DNA of 22,587 nucleotides from Nitromaritima sp964584125 (GTDB taxonomy: Bacteria > Nitrospinota > Nitrospinia > Nitrospinales > VA-1): assembly GCA_964584125.1 (NCBI GenBank), contig CAZOYP010000043.1, positions 1-22,587 on the forward strand. The letters are read 5' to 3'. Below, one piece after another: positions 1 to 6,296 of this stretch. The notes beneath the pieces were generated by a model. That model worked only from the letters and a program-made list of their open reading frames with translations, did no database searches and had not been told where the DNA came from. The translations under genes and the position numbers were made by a program. Every line of letters begins with the position of its first letter. The stretch's first letter is position 1.

Positions 1-110
1 TCCATTTGCTCTGTAGGTACATAAATAAAAATAGCTGCCATACCTATTAAGAAGGCAACAGTGGTAAGCCAAATTAGAATTGATCCGCTCTCTTTTATTT
101 TTTCACTCAC
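1..110 (-). CDS. ccmC: CcmC, heme exporter subunit (5' part only)
   Basis: This is the N-terminal 36 residues of a membrane protein whose gene continues past the left edge. A GTG start at 110-108 overlaps the end of ccmD by 8 bases. The visible protein has a short charged start (VSEKIKES) and then a hydrophobic first membrane segment (about residues 11-29) ending in IYVPTEQM. In CcmC proteins the first helix ends in a similar Pro-containing stretch just before the conserved RIxYxHVP region. CcmC works with CcmA, CcmB and CcmD at the inner membrane to form and release heme-loaded CcmE. Its tryptophan-rich motif and heme-ligand histidines lie outside the window, so the call rests on the first helix and on its place after ccmA-ccmB-ccmD. 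A generic membrane protein cannot be excluded from the fragment alone. Confidence 0.72.
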   Translation of the reverse strand, partial: MSEKIKESGSILIWLTTVAFLIGMAAIFIYVPTEQM

Positions 111-258
111 TTTTTTTTGCACCTTTTTCAACGGCCTCTTTTATGAGGTCTAAATCATTCTGCAAAGACTGCTGATATTTTTTAATTCGGAACAGATAGT
201 AAAAAATACCGCCCCACACAAATACGTTCGCTGCAAATAAGTATTCCAGATTATCCAT
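103..258 (-). CDS. ccmD: CcmD family small membrane protein
   Basis: A 51-residue protein read on the minus strand from ATG at 258-256 to TGA at 105-103. It begins MDNLEYLFAANVFVWGGIFY: a short periplasmic start, one membrane helix (about residues 6-23), then a basic and charged cytoplasmic tail (FRIKKYQQ, ending GAKKSE). This layout is typical of the short CcmD-family proteins found beside ccmB and ccmC. CcmD helps the CcmABC complex release heme-bound CcmE. The start is 5 bases after the ccmB stop and the end overlaps ccmC by 8 bases, so the genes are probably translationally coupled. Sequence conservation in this family is weak, and the call depends on size, topology and position. Confidence 0.8.
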   Translation of the reverse strand: MDNLEYLFAANVFVWGGIFYYLFRIKKYQQSLQNDLDLIKEAVEKGAKKSE

Positions 259-263
259 TCAAG

Positions 264-944
264 TTATTCCTCCAGAACAAAATCTATCATCATAATTGAA
301 ACAGCAATATATATGACATCAAAACATAAGACCAAGCTCATCCAGTTCACCATATTCGATAATGGTTCGCCAACTAGAATCTGGCCTGTCATCCGGACCG
401 ATCCGATAATGATTGGTATTATCAACGGATATAATAATATCGGCAACATAATATCACGCGTTTTGAGATTAGCCGATAAAGAAGAAAGGAGCGTTCCTAT
501 AGCACAAAATCCCAGTGTTCCTGAAAAAATCACATAAATTAAAGGTAGCAGGTGTGGAATTAAATCAATATTAAAGAAAATCATAAAAATGGGTAATATG
601 AACGCTTCCATAATCAATAAAAAGACAAAATTGCTGATTAGCTTTCCAAGATAGAGTGCGGTTCTATCAACAGGTGCAAGGAGTAATCCTTGCAAACAGC
701 CATTTTCTTTCTCCAGCATGAATGATCGATTAAGGCCAATCGTTCCGGCAAATAAAAATGCTACCCACAGAACTCCAGGACCAATTTCAGTTGACTTAAC
801 AATACTAAGATCGATTGAAAAAATAAAAATAACGATCACAAGAAGTGCAAAAATTAACATCGAGCTAAATAATTCACGAGTTTTTAACTCTGTAACGAAG
901 TCTTTCCAGACAATAGCCTTTACTTGATTAAAATATCGATTCAT
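264..944 (-). CDS. ccmB: CcmB, heme exporter membrane subunit
   Basis: A 226-residue polytopic inner-membrane protein, the usual CcmB length (about 220). It starts with a short cytoplasmic stretch containing VWKDFVTELKTRE, the typical CcmB opening, followed by about six hydrophobic segments (roughly residues 28-48, 52-72, 100-125, 130-155, 165-186, 198-222). The sequence NRSFMLEKENGCLQGLLLAP between the second and third helices is strongly CcmB-like (LExExGxLexLLLsP). CcmB is the permease partner of the ATPase CcmA. Together with CcmC and CcmD they release holo-CcmE for heme delivery to apocytochromes c. The gene lies 28 bases after ccmA and 5 bases before ccmD. Confidence 0.93.
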   Translation of the reverse strand: MNRYFNQVKAIVWKDFVTELKTRELFSSMLIFALLVIVIFIFSIDLSIVKSTEIGPGVLWVAFLFAGTIGLNRSFMLEKENGCLQGLLLAPVDRTALYLGKLISNFVFLLIMEAFILPIFMIFFNIDLIPHLLPLIYVIFSGTLGFCAIGTLLSSLSANLKTRDIMLPILLYPLIIPIIIGSVRMTGQILVGEPLSNMVNWMSLVLCFDVIYIAVSIMMIDFVLEE

Positions 945-972
945 AAAAATAAAAAGCCCCCTAGTTGATGGC

Positions 973-1719
973 TCATTTTTCTAAGACTTCTGTATAAAAA
1001 TGTTCGAAACTTTCTAGATCAATGCGATCGATAGACTCTAGTAATAAAAACTTTCCTTTATTCTGTATTGCTACTCTATCGCACATTTCAAGGCCACAAG
1101 ACATATCGTGGGTTGTCATAATAATAGTTCGTTTGTCAGTATGTAAATCATGTAGTTGACTTTTAAGTGCGTTGGTTGCACTTAGATCGAGTCCAGTAAA
1201 AGGTTCATCCAAAAATAACACAGAAGGATTATGTAGAGTAGCTCTGGCAATAGCCATTCTCTGCTGCATCCCTCTGGAGTATGTTCTTACTTGATCATGC
1301 CTTCGTAATTGCAATCCTGCCACTCTAATAGATTCGTTAGCTCTCTCTTCTGGGTCGTCTAGACAATAAAGCTTAGCGTAAAATAAAAGGTTTTCTAGTG
1401 CTGTTAAATCAGGGTATAAACAAGTTGCGTGAGATATAACACCGATTTGATTCCGTAATTCTGCATCACACTCAGTAACATCAAAACCATCTATAATGGC
1501 TGACCCAGAAGTAGGGCGCATAAGGCCGGTCAGAATTTTAATTAAAGTAGTCTTGCCTGCTCCGTTAGGCCCAAAAATAGTAAGAAACTCTCCTTTATTT
1601 AAATCAAAACTAACTCCACATAAGGCTTGCAGATAACCAAAATCTTTTCTAAGATCTCGAACCTGAATAATAGAATTAGAGAAACTAGGATGGGTTTGCT
1701 CGTTCATGCGGGATACCAT
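973..1719 (-). CDS. ccmA: CcmA, ATP-binding subunit of the heme exporter complex
   Basis: A 248-residue ABC-type ATPase. Visible motifs, in order: Walker A GPNGAGKTT (residues 50-58), a VISHATCLYPDLTALENL region with His in place of the usual Q-loop Gln (as in other CcmA proteins), the signature YSRGMQQR (147-154), Walker B VLFLDEP with Glu172, a D-loop (GLD) and the switch His204 (TTHD). CcmA hydrolyses ATP to drive release of heme-loaded CcmE from CcmC; the transported substrate, if any, is not heme itself. Two in-frame starts are possible, 1719 and 1707; neither has a clear ribosome binding site, and the longer one is given. A gap of about 90 AT-rich bases separates it from the preceding ccmI-like gene, so a weak internal promoter is possible. 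Confidence 0.93.
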   Translation of the reverse strand: MVSRMNEQTHPSFSNSIIQVRDLRKDFGYLQALCGVSFDLNKGEFLTIFGPNGAGKTTLIKILTGLMRPTSGSAIIDGFDVTECDAELRNQIGVISHATCLYPDLTALENLLFYAKLYCLDDPEERANESIRVAGLQLRRHDQVRTYSRGMQQRMAIARATLHNPSVLFLDEPFTGLDLSATNALKSQLHDLHTDKRTIIMTTHDMSCGLEMCDRVAIQNKGKFLLLESIDRIDLESFEHFYTEVLEK

Positions 1720-1811
1720 CGAACATAAAATATAATGCTCATGCTACAATATAGAGGACCATATAGTATAGTTATTGTATTTTGTTAGCTGTTTACTAAA
1801 AAAACTTTTCG

Positions 1812-2159
1812 CTAAGCTAGAAGAAAATTTTTTAAAGATGGCTTGGTACTTTTTTTCTTACTTTTTTCCAATTCTTCAATACGTTCAAGAATGGCAATAG
1901 CTTCTCCTTCGAGTTTATTCCGTAGAGCATCGGAATCCTCAATAGAAATCTTATCAGTCTGAAGATCAACCTCCAATTCCTTGATCGATAGTAAAATTTC
2001 TTCTTTTCGAACGAGCAGATGCTTAAACTCTTCCTTTAAAGGGTCAATTTCAGAAAAAAGTCGAGTATTTGGCATTTTACCAAACAGTGGAATGCCAACA
2101 GCAATTATGATACCTATAATCAGGAGTAATTCAATTAAATGAGAAAAAGTAAGGTTCAT
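1812..2159 (-). CDS. Short CcmI-like protein (membrane anchor plus coiled coil)
   Basis: A 115-residue protein with one N-terminal membrane helix (about residues 6-25, LIELLLIIGIIIAVGIPLFG). A charged helical segment of about 50-100 follows, containing KEEILLSIKELEVDLQTDKI and later LERIEELEKSKKK. The pattern KELExDxxTgKIsxEDxxxLrxxLE matches the N-terminal region of CcmI proteins and of the short 'CcmI-like' proteins found in deltaproteobacterial ccm operons. No tetratricopeptide domain follows, so the apocytochrome-binding part of full-length CcmI is absent. The start overlaps the ccmH stop as ATGA, which indicates translational coupling. It probably assists CcmF and CcmH in heme ligation, but this is inferred from position and weak similarity. 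Confidence 0.68.
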   Translation of the reverse strand: MNLTFSHLIELLLIIGIIIAVGIPLFGKMPNTRLFSEIDPLKEEFKHLLVRKEEILLSIKELEVDLQTDKISIEDSDALRNKLEGEAIAILERIEELEKSKKKSTKPSLKNFLLA

Positions 2160-2665
2160 GTCTCCAGTTGATCTAATTCATCCTTCAAACGGCGGGAGTA
2201 TTTACTGGAACTCATTTCACTAGACTTCTTAGAACCTAATTGAGGTTCGATGCTGTTTTGAGGTTCAGTTTTAGTGTCTTTTCCTACCCATCCATTTAGA
2301 AGCCTACGTAACCCGACTCCCCCAATCATGATTGCTCCAAAGGGAATCACCCAAGCAGTGAGATTAAACCCTTTTTTACTTGGAGCCGAAAGTATCGTTT
2401 CACCATACTTTTCTACCTGTTGTCGAACAATTTGATCTACTGTTAAACCTGACTCAAGCATTTTTGTAAATTTTTTTCTATTTTTTTCAGCCGTCGAACA
2501 AGTACAATTTATCAGAACTTTGCCACACTTGTCATCGCACTTACACATCAATTGATTTTCTAAGTCTGACAAGATCGCTCCCGCATTAGCCAAGCTTGAA
2601 GATGCGATAGCAAAAAATAGCACCATAAACAAAAAAGAAATAATCCTTTTAAAATGTATTTTCAT
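2156..2665 (-). CDS. ccmH: CcmH-type thiol-disulfide cytochrome c maturation protein
   Basis: A 169-residue protein with an N-terminal signal or anchor (about residues 8-28, ending ANAG). A periplasmic helical domain with a cysteine cluster follows, then a membrane helix (about 100-122) and a charged tail. CcmH reduces the CxxCH thiols of apocytochromes, or holds them, for heme attachment by CcmF. The classical LRCxxCQ motif is replaced by MCKCDDKCGKVLINCTC, with Cys41, Cys43, Cys47, Cys54 and Cys56. This Cys-rich form, with C.C...C and a later C.C, is known from deltaproteobacterial CcmH proteins. The downstream stretch MLESGLTVDQIVRQQVEKYG is the usual CcmH helical-bundle ending (…I…F…YG). 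The gene lies 3 bases after ccmF and overlaps the ccmI-like gene by 4 bases. Confidence 0.87.
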   Translation of the reverse strand: MKIHFKRIISFLFMVLFFAIASSSLANAGAILSDLENQLMCKCDDKCGKVLINCTCSTAEKNRKKFTKMLESGLTVDQIVRQQVEKYGETILSAPSKKGFNLTAWVIPFGAIMIGGVGLRRLLNGWVGKDTKTEPQNSIEPQLGSKKSSEMSSSKYSRRLKDELDQLET

Positions 2666-2668
2666 GAG

Positions 2669-4678
2669 TTACTCCTGGGCTGGCGAAAAAACAATTTGCT
2701 GTCGCTTTAAACGCTCCAACCTTCGACGTTGTTCCAATCTGTCGGGCCATGCACAGACCATAGTTCCTAGAGCAATAACCCACCCGCCTGTCCACAGCCA
2801 TTTCACCATAGGATTATGGTAAACCTTTATTGTTGCAGATTCATCTTCAGAAAAATCTGCAAGAATCACATATAGATCACTGGCTAGGGTAGACCTTACA
2901 TCTACTTCAGACACGGGTTGATTTTGTCCTTTATAAAATTCTTTTTCAGGTCTTGCCGTCCAGATTCTCTTACCATCTTTTTCAACGGCTAATTGTGCAA
3001 TGATACGGGTTTTTACTGAAGTAGCTTGGATAGCAGCGAGCTTTTCGTAACGCAACATATAATCTCTTATCTCTATAGTTTCACCTATCTTGAGACGTTT
3101 TTCCGTATGAATTCCATATGACGATGAGGCAGCGATCCCTGCATAAATCATGACTACGCCAATATGAACTGTATAACCCCCATAACGCCTCTTGTTATTC
3201 CAGATTAGAGAACTCAAGGCACCCACAACAGAATCACTTGATGTTCGCCTAGCTATAGTTCCCTTATAAAACTCAATAAGCATAGACGACAATACGAAAA
3301 AACAAAGAACAAAAGTAATGTAAGTATAAACCTCAGATCGATTGGATAATGGCAAAATAGGGAATAAAATTGCCCCACCGACGATCGCAAAAACCAGTGG
3401 TTTTAAAAAATTCTTTTTCAGGTTAGACCAAGTAGCTCTTCGCCAAGCAATAATTGGGCCGATACCGATTAATGCCAGTAGAGCTAAACCAATGGGAACA
3501 TTAACTTGGTTGTAAAAAGGAGGACCCACCGTGATCTTTACTCCGCGTATTGCCTCAGAGATAATCGGGAAAATAGTTCCCCAGAATGTTGCGAATGCAA
3601 TTCCTAGTAGTAATAAGTTGTTAAATAGAAAGCCCGCCTCTCGCGAAAGAAATGAATCCAATTCATTTTTACTTTTAAGTAACGGTAACCGCGAAATGAT
3701 CAATGCTGTACAAACAAAAATTATAAAAAAAAGCAACCCAAGAAAATAATACCCTAGTGTAGCCTCATCAAAAGTATGGACCGATTGTATGAGACCACTT
3801 CGAGTGATAAATGTTCCAAATATAGTCATAACAAAAGTGAGGAGAATGAGAGACATGTTCCACACCTTCATCATGTCTTTTTTTTCTTGAATCATGACTG
3901 AATGCAAATAAGCAGTCGCAACAATAAGCGGCATAAAAGCAGCATTCTCCACGGGGTCCCAAGCCCAATACCCGCCCCAACCCAATTCAACATAAGCCCA
4001 ACTTGCACCAAACAAATTACCCATGCAGAGAAAAAACCATGATACTACGGCCCACTTTCTAGTCAGTCGAATCCAAGAATCATCCAGGTTTTTTGAAATA
4101 AGTGCGGCCATCGCAAAGGCAAACGGCACTGTAAACCCAACATAACCTAAGTATAATGTGGGCGGATGGATAACCATCCAATAGTTTTGCAAAAGTGGAT
4201 TTAACCCACGTCCATCTTCAGGTGGAAGAGGAATGCGCTCAAACGGGTTAGTGGAAAAATTAAGAAGGAAAAGGAAGAAACAGGTAATTGCAAGCATTAC
4301 CGCCATTGCATAAGGCACAACTATCAAATTTTTCGAACGGTTTTGAAAATGAACAACTATCATGTAGCTTGTTAAAATAAGTGCCCAGAATAGCAGCGAT
4401 CCTTTTTGCCCCCCCCAAAAGGAACTAAATTTATAAAAATAATCAAGTTCGATATTGGAATATGCATATACGTATTGAAGGCTAAAGTCATTTGTGAAAA
4501 AAGCCTTCCAAAGAGCAATAGAAGAAATCATTACGCAAGCCCACGTGATAAGTGGAATTTTATCTGCGCTTAAATAAATGTCTATGCGGTTTCCGCGTGC
4601 AGCCATAATATAGGCTACAGTCCCGTAAAGGGATGTGGCCAGTGCTACCATTAAAGTAAATTCACCTATGTCGTTCAT
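2669..4678 (-). CDS. ccmF: CcmF, cytochrome c heme lyase subunit
   Basis: A 669-residue polytopic membrane protein, the normal CcmF length (about 650), with roughly 14-15 hydrophobic segments. The heme-handling WWD motif is WGGYWAWDPVENAAFMP (about residues 234-250). Other conserved CcmF features are FWGGQKGSLLFW (about 87-98), the HPPTLYLGYVG stretch with His171, and TRSGLIQSVHTF after the WWD motif. A periplasmic C-terminal domain (about 520-625) precedes the last helix (about 630-648). CcmF takes heme from CcmE and attaches it to apocytochrome CxxCH cysteines in the periplasm. It is preceded by a 101-base spacer with two hairpins and followed after 3 bases by ccmH. The FWGGQKG motif is encoded across a run of eight G on the coding strand, a risk point for sequencing error, but the frame is intact. 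Confidence 0.96.
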   Translation of the reverse strand: MNDIGEFTLMVALATSLYGTVAYIMAARGNRIDIYLSADKIPLITWACVMISSIALWKAFFTNDFSLQYVYAYSNIELDYFYKFSSFWGGQKGSLLFWALILTSYMIVVHFQNRSKNLIVVPYAMAVMLAITCFFLFLLNFSTNPFERIPLPPEDGRGLNPLLQNYWMVIHPPTLYLGYVGFTVPFAFAMAALISKNLDDSWIRLTRKWAVVSWFFLCMGNLFGASWAYVELGWGGYWAWDPVENAAFMPLIVATAYLHSVMIQEKKDMMKVWNMSLILLTFVMTIFGTFITRSGLIQSVHTFDEATLGYYFLGLLFFIIFVCTALIISRLPLLKSKNELDSFLSREAGFLFNNLLLLGIAFATFWGTIFPIISEAIRGVKITVGPPFYNQVNVPIGLALLALIGIGPIIAWRRATWSNLKKNFLKPLVFAIVGGAILFPILPLSNRSEVYTYITFVLCFFVLSSMLIEFYKGTIARRTSSDSVVGALSSLIWNNKRRYGGYTVHIGVVMIYAGIAASSSYGIHTEKRLKIGETIEIRDYMLRYEKLAAIQATSVKTRIIAQLAVEKDGKRIWTARPEKEFYKGQNQPVSEVDVRSTLASDLYVILADFSEDESATIKVYHNPMVKWLWTGGWVIALGTMVCAWPDRLEQRRRLERLKRQQIVFSPAQE

Positions 4679-4701
4679 AGCTTTTTTAACGTTCCTTCTT
4701 C

Positions 4702-4749
4702 TCTAATCTCATTAGACGTTATCCTTATTTTAAATGTAGGAATAAGGAT
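4702..4749 (-). repeat. Two adjacent hairpins in the ccmE-ccmF spacer
   Basis: Two perfect inverted repeats lie between the ccmE stop and the ccmF start. The first has 9-base arms (4721-4729 ATCCTTATT and 4741-4749 AATAAGGAT) around an 11-base loop. The second has 6-base arms (4702-4707 TCTAAT and 4711-4716 ATTAGA) around 3 bases. No T-tract follows on the minus strand, so neither is a standard intrinsic terminator. They could protect or process the mRNA between ccmE and ccmF, or be chance in AT-rich DNA. Confidence 0.5.
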
Positions 4750-4779
4750 TTTGACTTTGAGAAAATAACGAGGGGGCTT

Positions 4780-5271
4780 TTAAACCGTTGTCTTAGGTAA
4801 GGAATCAATTTTCTTCAGGTCTAGCTCGGGTTTAGACTTATAATTTGGAAGAGTTCCTGGATGTTTTTTCCCAGCCTCTTTTTCGGCTTCATATTTCGAA
4901 GGGCAACTGGTCAACAATGTATTTGCATGAAAAACACCTTGTTCATCTAAGGCCCCCTCAACAACAACTTCTCCTCCGTCCTGAAACATGTCTGGCGTTA
5001 CACCTTGGTAAACAACATTCAAGTTACTATTTTTTTCTTCAATAGAAAACTGAACACTAAGGTAATCATTTGGGTCTCTTTCAATTGAACCCTCAACCAC
5101 ATTACCCTTTACTTTAAGCCCCGTTCCATGAAAAGAAACCTTTTGGTCCATAAGTTCGCTAACCGTGAAAAAATATGTAGAAGTACTGTTAATTCCTGTT
5201 GTAATTAGATAGCCAATAGCTCCTACAATTAATGCAGAGCCTAGAGCAAATTTTATTTTTTTTCGATCCAT
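4780..5271 (-). CDS. ccmE: CcmE heme chaperone, cysteine (CxxxY) variant
   Basis: A 163-residue periplasmic heme carrier with an N-terminal membrane anchor (about residues 7-26) and a beta-barrel OB-fold domain (about 33-120). Characteristic stretches are KVKGNVVEGSI, VVYQGVTPDMFQDGGEVVVEG and the segment HANTLLTSCPSKYE. Classical CcmE binds heme covalently through His in HxxxY. Here the place is taken by Cys123 with Tyr127 (CPSKY), the CxxxY form known from Desulfovibrio-type 'System I*' and from archaea. A histidine-containing tail follows (KKHPGTLPNY), so a His is still nearby. This is the first gene of the operon, with a good promoter upstream at 5347-5376. CcmE accepts heme from CcmABCD and passes it to CcmF. 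Confidence 0.94.
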   Translation of the reverse strand: MDRKKIKFALGSALIVGAIGYLITTGINSTSTYFFTVSELMDQKVSFHGTGLKVKGNVVEGSIERDPNDYLSVQFSIEEKNSNLNVVYQGVTPDMFQDGGEVVVEGALDEQGVFHANTLLTSCPSKYEAEKEAGKKHPGTLPNYKSKPELDLKKIDSLPKTTV

Positions 5272-5346
5272 AATCTTTGAATACTATATAACTTTAAATA
5301 AAGTAGACACTTAAAACAACCTAAAGCATTTTTCTGGAGCTGTTTC

Positions 5347-5376
5347 ATAATATCACTCAAAATTTAAACTTGTCAA
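5347..5376 (-). promoter_or_regulatory. Predicted sigma70-type promoter for the ccm operon
   Basis: On the minus strand a perfect -35 TTGACA (5376-5371) is followed after 18 bases by TATTAT (5352-5347), five of six matches to the -10 consensus. The expected transcription start is near 5340, giving a leader of about 70 bases before the ccmE ATG at 5271. This is a sequence match only. Confidence 0.6.
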
Positions 5377-5617
5377 AGCAAATCACTTCAAACTTGAGAT
5401 AGTTATGATCCTAAAAATAACCTAAATGAAGCTCCTAAAAAGAAAAGGGTAATTAGCTACTATTTTTTAATTTTACAATCCCAAAAAATGTTATCAGCGG
5501 GTTTTAACAAAAAAAACCTTCATTATTATATGTATCGATCATGAGGATTTTTTGGAAGACGTTTACAATTAGGACAATAAGCTATGTTCAGTGAGATTAG
5601 TGCATAGAAAACGCCTA

Positions 5618-5636
5618 ATTGGTTGGCCTAACCAAT
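5618..5636. repeat. 7-bp inverted repeat (possible operator)
   Basis: Perfect arms ATTGGTT (5618-5624) and AACCAAT (5630-5636) around GGCCT. It lies about 110 bases upstream of the mraZ promoter and 240 bases upstream of the ccm promoter. It has the size and symmetry of a dimeric regulator site. No T-tract follows, so it is not a terminator. The function is unknown. Confidence 0.35.
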
Positions 5637-5747
5637 ATTTATCCCAACTTAATGATTTCTTCAATATATCCTAAAGTGTCACACCATAAGAATATTTAAT
5701 TTCAATTAGATACCCCCTAAATGTTTATGTTTTTTTGTTTTTCTCTA

Positions 5748-5775
5748 TTGACAGGGTGTTCCAATATGCTAGGAT
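5748..5775 (+). promoter_or_regulatory. Predicted promoter of the dcw cluster (PmraZ)
   Basis: A perfect -35 TTGACA (5748-5753) is followed after 16 bases by TAGGAT (5770-5775), preceded by TGC, which makes an extended -10 (TGnTAGGAT). The expected start is near 5781-5783, about 65 bases before the chosen mraZ ATG. It is the strongest promoter match seen on the plus strand, and it sits exactly upstream of the first dcw gene. Regulator boxes overlap it. Confidence 0.7.
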
Positions 5776-5810
5776 TGTGTCATAAAGTGTCTTAAAGTGT
5801 TTATTAATGT
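5753..5810 (+). promoter_or_regulatory. Probable MraZ operator: AAAGTGT boxes with 10-base period
   Basis: Two exact AAAGTGT boxes (5784-5790, 5794-5800) are flanked in the same 10-base register by ATTGTGT (5774-5780) and the weaker TTAATGT (5804-5810). A further AGGGTGT (5753-5759) overlaps the -35. MraZ is known to bind short direct repeats spaced by one helical turn upstream of mraZ, with AAAGTG-type boxes in Mollicutes and TGGGN boxes in E. coli. The boxes cover the -10 and the transcription start, which suggests repression. Assignment to MraZ is inferred from position and repeat geometry. Confidence 0.68.
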
Positions 5811-5846
5811 TGTAAAACTGTTAATTTGGATTCAGTCAATTCGCAT

Positions 5847-6233
5847 ATGAATGGTTTTTTGGGAACCTATAGTGTCAGTCTAGATGATAAAGGACGTCTA
5901 AATGTGCCTGCGAAATTCAAAGGCCTCCTTGAACGGGACAGTCCGCAACTAGTCATTTGTGTTATGAGCGGATTTCTCATTGTGTTTCCGCAACGTGAGT
6001 GGGCCGCTAACGAAGAAAAGCTTTATCACCTCAATGCATTCGATAAAAGTGACCGAGACCGACTAAGAGAGTTTTATGCGAGAGCAACAGAATGCGAAAT
6101 GAAATCGGGGAAAATTTTGATTCCCGCAGCTCAGCGTGAAGCTGCTGGATTAAAAAAAGAGGTGATGATTGTAGGTATGTCTAAGACTTTTGAGCTCTGG
6201 GCTCCGGACCGTTTAGATAAGGACTCCGAGTGA
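5847..6233 (+). CDS. mraZ: MraZ, transcriptional regulator of the dcw cluster
   Basis: A protein of 128 residues from ATG at 5847. An in-frame TTG at 5826 would add 7 residues, but the ATG gives the usual distance to the first conserved motif. MraZ has two SpoVT/AbrB-like repeats and forms ring-shaped oligomers that bind direct repeats upstream of its own gene. The first repeat is standard (TYSVSLDDKGRLNVPAKF, with DxxxR intact as DDKGR). The second (ECEMKSGKILIPAAQREAAG) has lost one residue and reads MKSGK where DxxGR is usual. The ending KKEVMIVGMSKTFELWAPDR is typical. It is the first dcw gene, 63 bases before rsmH. Autoregulation is likely through the AAAGTGT boxes upstream. Confidence 0.95.
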   Translation: MNGFLGTYSVSLDDKGRLNVPAKFKGLLERDSPQLVICVMSGFLIVFPQREWAANEEKLYHLNAFDKSDRDRLREFYARATECEMKSGKILIPAAQREAAGLKKEVMIVGMSKTFELWAPDRLDKDSE

Positions 6234-6296
6234 GCTAACACCTTAGCTCTAAATGTTCTTTCTCTATAAACGTGGTTATAAAGGTCCTCTTTAAAA

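Larger units (their letters stand above)
5272..5846. other. Divergent intergenic control region between ccm and dcw operons
   Basis: About 575 AT-rich bases with no convincing gene. It holds a minus-strand promoter for ccmE near the left end and a plus-strand promoter with AAAGTGT operator boxes near the right end. A 7-bp inverted repeat (5618-5636) and an isolated AAAGTGT (5673-5679) lie between them. The middle part, about 5380-5610, shows no recognisable RNA gene; the longest ATG frames noticed there are about 20 codons and lack ribosome binding sites. Confidence 0.75.

Noticed and set aside
3768..3980. Open frame of 70 codons overlapping ccmF in another frame
   Set aside because: It lies wholly inside the strongly conserved ccmF coding sequence around the WWD motif and has no family resemblance. 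It is a shadow frame.
4409..4416. Run of eight C (G on the coding strand) in ccmF as a frameshift or phase-variation site
   Set aside because: The frame stays open on both sides and the run encodes the conserved FWGGQKG motif, so no variation is shown.
5380..5610. Small gene or RNA in the middle of the ccm-dcw spacer
   Set aside because: The longest ATG frames noticed are about 20 codons without ribosome binding sites. No tRNA-like fold or hairpin with a T-tract was recognised.
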